From Anaplasma centrale str. Israel (GTDB taxonomy: Bacteria > Pseudomonadota > Alphaproteobacteria > Rickettsiales > Anaplasmataceae), in contig NC_013532.1 of NCBI RefSeq assembly GCF_000024505.1, forward strand, positions 434,001-498,000: DNA of 64,000 nt, read 5' to 3'. Below are positions 56,601 to 64,000 of the stretch, piece after piece (position 1 is the first letter of the stretch; every line of letters begins with the position of its first letter). Made by a program: the position numbers and the translations under genes. The notes below the pieces were generated by a model. It had not been told where the DNA came from. It did no database searches and saw only the letters and a list, made by a program, of their open reading frames with translations.

Positions 56601-56721
56601 TGCTGGACGCGAGGAAAGTTTTGCTTCCAGACTTATGCCTGTGTCTCCGGGTGCACAAGCTGGTGCGCCTGCTAAACGCCAGCAGATTGTCCATCCTGCT
56701 GATCCTCCGGCTAGTTTTTAG
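53620..56721 (+). CDS. virB6-2: VirB6-like type IV secretion protein, second paralogue
   Basis: About 1033 aa. From GTG 53620, with AAAGGGAG eight bases upstream, the N-terminus reads MLRIIPVVLIILLSGCGYHGC: a lipoprotein signal with lipobox LSGC. A large exported domain follows (to about 655), with Ser/Gly/Asn-rich linkers near residues 300-320 and 430-450. The VirB6 helices lie at about 660-950, including the conserved WLTVVLIFWGLFLLVECMF region. The tail is short and Pro/Ala-rich. An earlier in-frame TTG at 53590 would add ten residues before the signal. Confidence 0.88.
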   Translation: MLRIIPVVLIILLSGCGYHGCMSQQDVMNDTVRSVVYTNPKQRSDGARGSWVKVDFPVKGKKIKLNVEHYNVDFCSGAELQELKLEAFPGDKLAPGKTKQFTVKFPVRIMPKKDKIRFSLVPIRSFVIDDAICRNQDDDIYTVDAEECKKRDIGQQRVINFSHKLVDKHGFMNSWYEVPSTTKGAMSSSPFVGGFYPHIIPGKVDKTSLTPQGFNEHRGTETDDQKYLCYSDYEIEQEVTGNRTGSSAAAVANWTLDYTSQGVKKCEVKCQPFGEYGYRPGSSGLPAGCHRTCVKYSPQSGSASAAGGGGGNRAASASSAGDEELNKVVAKVYSARIRYMRAMDELAANEYCGVLKTVQGSEVTKEGGGKNVPQKQYHAYHLLSYDKGNSKPATVLPFVKLGKGRETLLSTEYTFKPFEPSATSGSNTSGTNSSSIAVPTSGGTPEESGDDITSRIKLPTKSDAVALFSDIDNYLELDRDYTIDKPTSIADGGVNSTFVLTLEYPAKSGTNTGASSSQGNGNRILVGSYKLKVKKDCSAHLQDSLYYTFSEGYPGYEPGDSANKSQKLEFMKDSEITIEEKNIGGDLYYGVRDNGDGAENNVGHFEIKATIAKTPPKFFSHIVEWTEDKVRSALYGNKENGKNSVIAGMYGHISGAGSFKKLVNALLILYVMISSLYFFLGFSRVSIFQLFIIFAKIIIVLYVIRPDSWTFFNDYLFKLFTDAPKDFIAIMTGNVGNSDAHFGFMDGILYRFTASQTWIQLLALIFAGPVGWLTVVLIFWGLFLLVECMFSAVVIYLISIMLIALLLCIAPFFLICVLFKRTKAIFDAWIKVLLQTAMQPVLIFSSIALMVQIVNSVIYAMLNFQVCEACVLSLDLKIATLCVLRFLLPMGIVPVMPVNDIVRELYNTGDMILIGIPGPIFNVLIFVAIAHAIRDFVLTSGEMCSIMFGAFTNLSDVGGNAAQAMLSIVGMDKMTGYMAAQQRHQSALFYRGAGAGREESFASRLMPVSPGAQAGAPAKRQQIVHPADPPASF

Positions 56722-56732
56722 GTGGTATGTGA

Positions 56733-59700
56733 ATGTTCAGGTTACTGCTCATTGCGTTGGTGCTGCTAATCTCTGGCTGTGGTGGAATCTGCATAGAGCC
56801 TGGGAAGGGTGTAAGCAGTAGCTCAATTGAGGTAAAAGTACCAGTTCAGCCTCCTGGCGCTTCTAGGGAAAATCCGGCAACTTATTGGATAAATTCGGGC
56901 CACCGTGTTGAGAAGGATCGTGAGCTGAAACTCACAGTTGAAAATACCATAAGTCTTTGTCCCAAGGATGCCAGTACTCCAGCTATAGTGAGGATGTTTC
57001 CCGAAGATTTTGTGTCTTCTACTCGCCCTCAGCATGAGTTTTATGACACCCTGCTTAATGTTGTGGAAGGCGATAGAGTGGCTTTTTATCCGTTTCTTTA
57101 TGACTTGGAATTTCCGTCTTGTGAAAAGATAGGGAACGAGGAGAGCTTCGTAATCTACTATGGCAATAGTGACTTTTACAAGGACAAAGCATGTAAACTA
57201 GGAATTGATGCCAAGGACATATGCTCTTCTGGTGCTTATGGTGGCTCAGCAGCGCTTTACTACAAGACTCCTAAAAATGGTGCTGGTGGTCAGTGCACAG
57301 ATGTTCATAAAGACATTACATTGCCCAAACTTGGGGGTAATTCGGTACAGACCCCGCGCCTTGCGTTCCCTTTGGGATACCTATCGAAGATTACGAAGAC
57401 CACCGAACACGGAAAGGAGGTTTTGCAGTCTAACTCGAAGTACATGATTGCCACTGGGCGCGTATATGATGGAAGAACAGTCAAGATTAACGGCCCACCA
57501 GAAATAACAGATGGGCTGTGCAAGAAACTGAAGGAGGGCAACATTACCAGGGTGATAGAAGGGAGAAGTCTTGTTGAGCTTAAGCAAAACAAAAACCCTG
57601 GGAAGTACGATAATAAGAATAAAAATTCTTCAGGGAATGGTAGTAGCGGCAATCAGAGCGCAACTATTACTGAAGAACAGAAGGAGCAAGATGCCCTGCT
57701 TAGGGAATACACGGAGTACGACATAAACTGTAATTGTGGCCTAATATGTAAACCATCAGATCTGGCGAACAAGGAGGATTGTACGCGCTCTATAGTGCGG
57801 GTCATGAATGACAAAGTCGTGTGTCCCACCACGAAACCTAAAAAGGTTCCAGAGGGTGATAAGGCAATAGAAATTGATGATTCCTCCCTTGATGCACTTA
57901 AAGATTATTTGGATTTTACGCTACCAGACAAGGACATCGGAGATAGTGCCTACGAACTTGCTGAAGGTGCGATTGCTGTGATAAAGACGACCAAAAACGG
58001 GCAAGACAACAAAGACATTGCCACCAATGACTGCAACAAAGATTGTAAATTTCTTCCCGAGGAGGTGAAAAGTCTTTCCAGTGCTGGAGAGTTTAGCAAG
58101 CACAGTCTTAAAATGCACAAGAGTTATGAAGTGCCAGAAAGTGGCAGACTGTTCCTCTCATATATCAAGCCGAGTAGCAATACTGGCGGCACAGGCAATA
58201 CAAATAATGAAGAAAGTATGCAGGGCTTTTACACACTAAAAGTCCACAGAACGTGTTATGCAACTGCAGGCAAGAAGCTGTACATGTACATAGGAAAGGA
58301 AGCACCAAAATTTTTGCCTGGGGAGGGCAGCACCGGTGGCGGTAACGATGTTGTGGCACTTGATTTAGAAGGCAATAGCGTGGACCCCAAGGGTATATAC
58401 GTCATCAACAAGAAAGGCACAGACGGTTCCCCAGCGGCCAATGGAAAGGAAGGATACTTGTACTTTGGAATAGCGGTTGATAAAGAGTACGATGAACAGC
58501 TCAAGGACGGCAACTACCCGGATAACTACTATTCAGTGCGGCTTTGGGTTACCACTTGGAATCCAACAATTTCTAAATTTTTCGCGCTCTTGCAAGGCAC
58601 CCTCCTCAAAATTCTGTATGGCACGGAAATGTCAACCACACAAGGTGATGCCAACGTTGACGAGGTTGCTGATATTTCATCTGCAGTCGAGAAATCTTTC
58701 AAAGAGGACAAAAAGGGAGCAATACAGCAGATATACAGCAATCAGGTATCTGGGCGTTTTTGGATGTTCATTCAAGGGGTGCTCACACTGTATCTCATGT
58801 TTTCTGCGTTGGGATACATCATGGGTGTGACTAAAATCACCAAGTACGACCTAGTGGTAAGACTTGCGAAAGTGACGCTCTTGGTTTGTATGTTCTCGCA
58901 AGATAGTTGGAAATTTTTCAACGAGCATTGCTTCAGCGTATTTATCGGAGGAGTGTCAGACATTATCGCCGCGTTCAACGGGTATCTAGATGGTGACAAG
59001 TCGTTCAAGTTTTTGGATGCAACATTGGGGTTACTTCTGACCTCGGAGCTCTGGATAAGGCTTCTCGCTCTGATCGCGGCAGGTCCCGTGGGTTGGCTTG
59101 CATTTGTTGGGATTATATGGGCCTTGATAGAGTTCTTCTTAGCCATGTTCCAGGCTATGATTGCATATTTGTTCTCGATTATGACCGTGGCGTTCCTGAT
59201 AACCCTGGCCCCGATATTTTTTTCCTTCATACTGTTTCAACGAACCCGACAACTGTTTGATGGGTGGCTAAAAATAATCATGAACTTCTCACTACAGCCA
59301 ATCATCATGTTTGCCTCACTTGCGTTTTTGAATCAGATGATCCTGACCAGCTTGCACGCTGTTACCGACTTCACTGCCTGTGAGAGTTGCGCTATAGGCG
59401 TCAACATACCTTCTGATGACCCTGGTACGCCCAACAGACCCGATTTATGTCTATTGCCTGTCATGTTGCCCATAGGCTTCTCTAACGAGCTCTCTGTGGA
59501 CGACAGATATCGCGAAGGTCTTGCCAGGGAGGATGTTGGGTTTATGGGCCTTCCGTTCGGGCTTGCCATTGCCATTATGCTCATACTGTGCTGCAAGTCT
59601 GTTAGGGAATTTGTGAAGATTTCTGAGACCCTGGCTCACTCAATATCTGGTAGTGTTTCTAGCATAACGGCGAGTGCCATGGGGGCCACTCAGGGTATGC

Positions 59701-60893
59701 TTGGAGTTGTGGGCATGGATGCTGCTTCCCAACAGCTTATTGCTGCAGCCAAGGGAATGGTTCCGCCAGGGGAGGAAAAGGTCCAGTTCGAGAACAGAGA
59801 TGGTGTGCGGCCAATGCAGGAGGGTGTTGATCAATCGAAGTCTCCAGAGTCTGATGGGGATGGTACAGCAGCCCGTGCAGCAGTTGGGCAGGGTGTTGAT
59901 GACCCTACCCCCGGTCCAGAGGCCGAATCCGGTGCTTCCGCTGCTGGGGCTGGCCATGAGGGCCACGACGACGTGAGTGGTGATAGAGGATTGCGGGTAG
60001 GGGTCCCAGACGTGGCCAATCTTGATGGGCCTGGGGAATCACCACTTGTGGATGATCAGCCAAATGATATGGCTCAGGCTGCCACTTCAGGCGACGATGG
60101 AGGTGTGGGTAGGCATGGAGTTCCAGACGATGTTGGGGTGGCGCACTATGAGGAAGTAGGTGCAGATATGCCTGTGGGGCCCGAAGGGGAAGGACATGAA
60201 GGTGATCCGCACGGGGTTGACATGATCGGAGATGCCGGTGATGATGCGCAGTCCAGGTTATCCACCGGTTCAGGTTTTGATGTGCAGCCTGAATGGGAGG
60301 ATGTGTCATCACCTACCGCGAATGAGGATGGTGCTTACGTTGCAGGGGAAACTGGGGATCCGCATGAGTCGCCGGTTGGTGAAACCGGTGCTGCAGATTC
60401 GGAGGAATCTGGACAAAGTGCCCGCGGTGGGGCGCACCATGAAGATACCTTGGATGACCATGCTGGGCCCATAGCCCATGATGTTGGCAGTTCCGACGGC
60501 GACGATTCCGGTGTAAGCGCAGACGAAGTGGGTCGCACCGACACCACTACCCATGCCGCATCTGACGCCGGTCAGGATGAGCTGCAGCGCCCTGAGGAGG
60601 GGCCAGCAGCGGAGGATTACGCTCAGGCTGTTAGCAGCGCAGATTCTGGGCAAGAAAGCAGTAGTAGTGACCGTGAAACTCCTCCTCAAGAACATAGGGC
60701 CGAGTTTGTAGATCATCTGAGTGGCATTGAGGAAGGAGGTGACCCCGCAGGTCAACGTGCAGATATAGTAGAAGACCCGGCAGGTGGCGCTGCGGACAAC
60801 TACGACAACACCGATGGGGAGGTCATTGAGGAAAAGTTAAATAAGAACCCGGATAATGACACTCCTGCAGAAGAAAAGCAAGACAAGGAATAG
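56733..60893 (+). CDS. virB6-3: VirB6-like type IV secretion protein, third paralogue, with acidic tail
   Basis: 1386 aa. The N-terminus MFRLLLIALVLLISGCGGIC is a lipoprotein signal with lipobox ISGC. The exported domain (about 20-670) contains Asn/Ser/Gly linkers and Cys-rich sections (YDINCNCGLIC). VirB6 helices cover about 677-965. The last 375 residues (about 1010-1386) are a low-complexity, very acidic region rich in Asp, Glu, Gly, Ala and Ser, with scattered His (GHEGHDDVSGD, HHEDTLDDHAG) and almost no Lys until the very end (EEKLNKNPDNDTPAEEKQDKE). The ATG is preceded by AGGTGG. The tail has no repeat unit that I could define. Its location and role are unknown. Confidence 0.9.
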   Translation: MFRLLLIALVLLISGCGGICIEPGKGVSSSSIEVKVPVQPPGASRENPATYWINSGHRVEKDRELKLTVENTISLCPKDASTPAIVRMFPEDFVSSTRPQHEFYDTLLNVVEGDRVAFYPFLYDLEFPSCEKIGNEESFVIYYGNSDFYKDKACKLGIDAKDICSSGAYGGSAALYYKTPKNGAGGQCTDVHKDITLPKLGGNSVQTPRLAFPLGYLSKITKTTEHGKEVLQSNSKYMIATGRVYDGRTVKINGPPEITDGLCKKLKEGNITRVIEGRSLVELKQNKNPGKYDNKNKNSSGNGSSGNQSATITEEQKEQDALLREYTEYDINCNCGLICKPSDLANKEDCTRSIVRVMNDKVVCPTTKPKKVPEGDKAIEIDDSSLDALKDYLDFTLPDKDIGDSAYELAEGAIAVIKTTKNGQDNKDIATNDCNKDCKFLPEEVKSLSSAGEFSKHSLKMHKSYEVPESGRLFLSYIKPSSNTGGTGNTNNEESMQGFYTLKVHRTCYATAGKKLYMYIGKEAPKFLPGEGSTGGGNDVVALDLEGNSVDPKGIYVINKKGTDGSPAANGKEGYLYFGIAVDKEYDEQLKDGNYPDNYYSVRLWVTTWNPTISKFFALLQGTLLKILYGTEMSTTQGDANVDEVADISSAVEKSFKEDKKGAIQQIYSNQVSGRFWMFIQGVLTLYLMFSALGYIMGVTKITKYDLVVRLAKVTLLVCMFSQDSWKFFNEHCFSVFIGGVSDIIAAFNGYLDGDKSFKFLDATLGLLLTSELWIRLLALIAAGPVGWLAFVGIIWALIEFFLAMFQAMIAYLFSIMTVAFLITLAPIFFSFILFQRTRQLFDGWLKIIMNFSLQPIIMFASLAFLNQMILTSLHAVTDFTACESCAIGVNIPSDDPGTPNRPDLCLLPVMLPIGFSNELSVDDRYREGLAREDVGFMGLPFGLAIAIMLILCCKSVREFVKISETLAHSISGSVSSITASAMGATQGMLGVVGMDAASQQLIAAAKGMVPPGEEKVQFENRDGVRPMQEGVDQSKSPESDGDGTAARAAVGQGVDDPTPGPEAESGASAAGAGHEGHDDVSGDRGLRVGVPDVANLDGPGESPLVDDQPNDMAQAATSGDDGGVGRHGVPDDVGVAHYEEVGADMPVGPEGEGHEGDPHGVDMIGDAGDDAQSRLSTGSGFDVQPEWEDVSSPTANEDGAYVAGETGDPHESPVGETGAADSEESGQSARGGAHHEDTLDDHAGPIAHDVGSSDGDDSGVSADEVGRTDTTTHAASDAGQDELQRPEEGPAAEDYAQAVSSADSGQESSSSDRETPPQEHRAEFVDHLSGIEEGGDPAGQRADIVEDPAGGAADNYDNTDGEVIEEKLNKNPDNDTPAEEKQDKE

Positions 60894-60916
60894 GTAGTCA
60901 TATTGGTCTGGGGAGC

Positions 60917-63900
60917 ATGGTTACTATTGCAAGGTCAGCTGTGAATAAATTCCTGATGCTGCCGCTGATGTGCTTGCTTGTTACATCATGCATAACTGAG
61001 GTGCCATTCCCCCGTTGCGTGTCTGCGGACAACTTCAGCAGTAGTACCACCGCTTCCGTGTCGGCCTACTATGGCCCAGGTAATGTAGAAGCGTTCAAAG
61101 CTGGTGATGGACAGATAGGTAACGCTAGCACTCCTGGGGCAAACAAGCATGTAGTTCGATGGAAGGATACGGGGTTTATTACTGACGGGAACGAGATAGT
61201 TGCCGGTATAGAGGGGGCGTGGGTCCCCTGGGCAAAGAATGGCGAAAAACACAGCTCACCGCTGGCGGTGAATACCGGAATATCAAGACCGGTGGACCCC
61301 ACTGACGAGTTTTACGACTCCGTTGTTGATATAGAAAGAGTATGTGGCCCTTACGAGAAGCGTGAGCGTACCGCGGGCGACTGTAAACTTAACTGTCATC
61401 ATATACCAGCAACTGATGACACCAACAAGGGGCAGTACGGTAGGCCGTGCTGGCTGAACAAAGGGTATGGTGCGTACCTCCTGTTCAAGCGTCCGGAGGA
61501 TCCAGATCCGAACTCTACCCTTGATCTGATAGAGTACCCCGTGTCTCCGACAACTCACTTAGGGCATGAGGCTGCAGATGAATCCCAAGACGGAAAGGCC
61601 TCTTACCACTCCAACGGGAAAATATTTGGTAGTGACTGCAAGACTGTTGAGCTGAAAAGGGGATGGAAAATTTATGTAAAAATATTAGACAATTACTATT
61701 ACGACAACGCTGGTGGTTATAGTTTGGAGTTCAAGCAAGGTGTAATCAACGGCAAAGGTGTTGAAGTATTTGAGTATGTGAGAAAGTTGGTTAGGGCCCA
61801 GCTGAACAAGGCTGGGGAGCAGATATTCAGCAATATTGTAAAAAATCCAGGGTTTAGGAACTTCACGTTTGCAGTTATGACCTTATTTTTGGTTATTTCT
61901 GCTCTGGCGTACCTGTTGGGGATGGTGCGAGCCCCCCTTGCCGACGCGATGGTTCGAATATTTAAGATTATCCTGGTAATACTGCTGGTATCTCCTGGTA
62001 GTTGGGAGTTCTTCCATGATAATCTGCTTCAGCTGTTCACAAAAGGCGTTGACCAGATTATAGCGCTGGTTAATAGCTACGCCGCCAAGGAGGAATTCAA
62101 AGCCGATGCGCCATTTAAATTTATGGACGTTATGATTGGGGAAAGAATATTCTCCACCGTTGTATGGGAAGCCAAAGCCAGAGCGCTCATCATGGCAGAT
62201 TTCTCTTCCATATTTGCGTTGCTGATAATCATAATATCAGTAATTTGCTACGTAGCCCTGTGCCTGTACGGATTCGTAATTTACCTTACTGCATTTGTGG
62301 GGATTACCTTCCTAATCGCGCTAATGCCCATAATGTTTGTTGGTATCGTTTTTTCCAGGTTTAGGAGCCTTTTTGATGGCTGGTTGACGCAGTGTATTAG
62401 CTTCTCCATGCAAGCGATACTGATGTTCACCCTAATTGCGATGTTTGGCTCGCTAATAATGCACTACTACTATAGGATTTTCGGCTTTACCGCTTGCTAC
62501 AATGAGGTGGTGCACATCAAGTTGTACGCGCTTGGGCATAGGATTATAGATCAGAAATACTACGAATGGACTCCTGGGCAGAAGTATGATCCTATGCGCA
62601 TCGGGTGGAGCGGAGATTCAAGTAAGAGCGAGCAGGGCGACTCTGGCACTTCTGCACGATATACGTTTACCGGTGGCGGTGCTGTTATCAAAGTCCCCCC
62701 TGATCACAAAGACGAGGATTTTCGTTATGTGGACTTCCCATTCCTGGATCCGGATTCCGAGAGTTCTGCGCCTCCTGGTGGGGTATCTCTGATTAAGAAA
62801 GAAGATACACTGAAGCCTCTGGCTTCCATGACGAATTCTCTCATTGCCAGTGCGCGTGGCACGTCAACTGCCAGATTAGTGAACAAGATACAAGGTGAGC
62901 TGGAAAAGCGTGTGCAGGATAAGACCGTGACGAGTACAGCACAAAGTCAGTTTCTTGATGTGATCAAGAAGAGAGAGGAAGAAGACACAAAAAACAAGAA
63001 GGACGTCAAGCTGAAATACGAGGATCCTAAATTCAAAGAGGCGTTGGTCAAAGTATTAACTGAGAATATCATAAGTCGCAATAGAGTACTGAATCCCACG
63101 AGTGCCGAGAAGCTCGAGAAGCAGCACGATTATAACATAATCAAGGACCTCAAGAAGGGTTACATAGTAATGTGGCCTGAGGTGTTTGGGCTCATCCTGG
63201 TGGCGTTTCTTGTATGGCAAATGAGGGCCTTTGTACAGAATGTCGCTGTTGTGCTCGCTGGTGGTAGCATACTGTCGAGAACTGTAGGATCAATGTACAG
63301 CGAAGGGTTTGTCAGAATATTTTCTCACATCCCTGTTGTTGGTACGTTCATAGATCGTATAGATAGGGGTATAGACGGATTAAGAGTTTTGATGAGGGTA
63401 AAAGCCGGGGATTTGGCTTCTTCTGCTGCCAAGGTGCCGGAGAATTTGCTGAAGAGGGTGCCGATAGTTGGTGGAGTGCTTGGCACGGCTGCCCACGGCG
63501 TGAGGTCGCTTTCCAGTGCGCTGACTTCCTCGTATACTGAAGAAGATCTATACTCAATGCGATCAATTTCTCCCAGATTTGACTACGCTAGAGCGTGGGT
63601 TGGCGCCCATTTGGGGTACTCGCCATTGGATGCGATGAAATATATGGGCAAACACGCGCTGGGCCGTATTACGGGTTCTGAGACTGAGGGATTGATACAC
63701 AATATTACTCAGGACAGAGCAGCATTTTTGAGCAGCTTGCATGCGCTTACTGTTGGGGTTGAGAAGCACAAGCCCAGTGAATATGCCCCTGCGCAAAAGG
63801 ATGACGATTCAAATCCGTTTGTGAGGCCGGATTTGCAGGATGGTGGGCAGAACACTGATAATACGAGCCAAAGGCTGTTTGATAGCGACGGAAAGTTGCA

Positions 63901-64000
63901 CGTCAATAAAGACAATTTCTGGGATGCAGTTGATACGCTTCACGGTTTAGGTGCATTGCGTGCTAACGCGGAAGATCCAGAGGCTCGGGACAAGATAGAC
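60917..64000 (+). CDS. virB6-4: VirB6-like type IV secretion protein, fourth paralogue, partial
   Basis: The frame is open from ATG 60917 to the right edge (1028 codons) and continues beyond it. The N-terminus MVTIARSAVNKFLMLPLMCLLVTSC carries a lipobox-like LVTSC. The exported domain is shorter (to about residue 310); VirB6 helices follow (about 314-530: FTFAVMTLFLVISALAYLLG and others), then a soluble insertion (about 535-755), one further hydrophobic segment (YIVMWPEVFGLILVAFLVW, about 755), and a hydrophilic part still running at the edge. GGAG lies just upstream of the ATG. In related species this is the largest paralogue. Confidence 0.88.
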   Translation, partial: MVTIARSAVNKFLMLPLMCLLVTSCITEVPFPRCVSADNFSSSTTASVSAYYGPGNVEAFKAGDGQIGNASTPGANKHVVRWKDTGFITDGNEIVAGIEGAWVPWAKNGEKHSSPLAVNTGISRPVDPTDEFYDSVVDIERVCGPYEKRERTAGDCKLNCHHIPATDDTNKGQYGRPCWLNKGYGAYLLFKRPEDPDPNSTLDLIEYPVSPTTHLGHEAADESQDGKASYHSNGKIFGSDCKTVELKRGWKIYVKILDNYYYDNAGGYSLEFKQGVINGKGVEVFEYVRKLVRAQLNKAGEQIFSNIVKNPGFRNFTFAVMTLFLVISALAYLLGMVRAPLADAMVRIFKIILVILLVSPGSWEFFHDNLLQLFTKGVDQIIALVNSYAAKEEFKADAPFKFMDVMIGERIFSTVVWEAKARALIMADFSSIFALLIIIISVICYVALCLYGFVIYLTAFVGITFLIALMPIMFVGIVFSRFRSLFDGWLTQCISFSMQAILMFTLIAMFGSLIMHYYYRIFGFTACYNEVVHIKLYALGHRIIDQKYYEWTPGQKYDPMRIGWSGDSSKSEQGDSGTSARYTFTGGGAVIKVPPDHKDEDFRYVDFPFLDPDSESSAPPGGVSLIKKEDTLKPLASMTNSLIASARGTSTARLVNKIQGELEKRVQDKTVTSTAQSQFLDVIKKREEEDTKNKKDVKLKYEDPKFKEALVKVLTENIISRNRVLNPTSAEKLEKQHDYNIIKDLKKGYIVMWPEVFGLILVAFLVWQMRAFVQNVAVVLAGGSILSRTVGSMYSEGFVRIFSHIPVVGTFIDRIDRGIDGLRVLMRVKAGDLASSAAKVPENLLKRVPIVGGVLGTAAHGVRSLSSALTSSYTEEDLYSMRSISPRFDYARAWVGAHLGYSPLDAMKYMGKHALGRITGSETEGLIHNITQDRAAFLSSLHALTVGVEKHKPSEYAPAQKDDDSNPFVRPDLQDGGQNTDNTSQRLFDSDGKLHVNKDNFWDAVDTLHGLGALRANAEDPEARDKID

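Noticed and set aside
1-64000. CRISPR array, insertion sequence, prophage or toxin-antitoxin pair
   Set aside because: No regularly spaced repeats, transposase or integrase motifs, or typical small two-gene modules were seen anywhere in the window.

Overview
The window is a stretch of an obligate intracellular alphaproteobacterial chromosome. It is almost certainly Anaplasma, and most likely the A. marginale / A. centrale / A. ovis group. The grounds are a sodB-virB3-virB4-virB6 x4 locus with giant VirB6 paralogues, a split Mrp-type antiporter, isolated tRNA genes, housekeeping genes scattered out of their usual operons, many GTG/TTG starts, and a base composition near 50% GC. The species assignment is inference; the order follows from gene content.

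Layout. 0-6.2 kb: end of fabH, tadA(-), a small membrane-associated orphan, dnaB, a ThiO-like FAD oxidase, then an FKBP-like membrane protein and a polyprenyl synthase on the minus strand with overlapping stop and start. 6.2-11.9 kb: tRNA-Glu behind a near-consensus promoter, nrdA, ruvX, a gutted obg remnant, purA(-) and pal(-). 12-15.6 kb: an M32 carboxypeptidase homologue that has lost its zinc-binding histidines, followed closely by transketolase. 15.6-24.1 kb: an Mrp/Mnh-type cation antiporter locus (F, G, A-C-terminal, B, C) interrupted by an RNase E/G gene, dnaK, a structured small RNA that may be 6S RNA, and a RatA/Coq10-like gene, before a MrpD-like subunit overlapping ffh. 25.5-34.1 kb: era, a DEDD exonuclease, a retropepsin-like protease, aminopeptidase P, hemD (with a run of 13 G just upstream), a secreted class-I amidotransferase-like protein and priA. 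34.1-38.4 kb: a 0.6 kb gap, rpmB, rluD(-) and the propionyl-CoA carboxylase alpha chain. 38.5-44.3 kb: two proteins I do not recognise, of 1361 and 474 residues. 44.6-47.1 kb: lipA with tRNA-Arg directly behind it, and pstA(-). 47.4 kb to the right edge: sodB-virB3-virB4-virB6-1 to virB6-4, one co-directional block; virB6-4 runs off the window.

How the parts work together. The right third is the inner-membrane half of the type IV secretion system: VirB3, the VirB4 ATPase and four VirB6-like channel proteins, led by the iron superoxide dismutase gene. The rest is mainly core replication, translation, protein targeting, cofactor and ion-homeostasis functions. The most interesting signals are the probable 6S RNA after dnaK, the catalytically dead M32 protein, the obg remnant, the poly-G tract before hemD, lipoprotein-type signals on three of four VirB6 paralogues, and the two large orphan proteins. 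I saw no CRISPR array, insertion sequence, prophage or recognised defence system.
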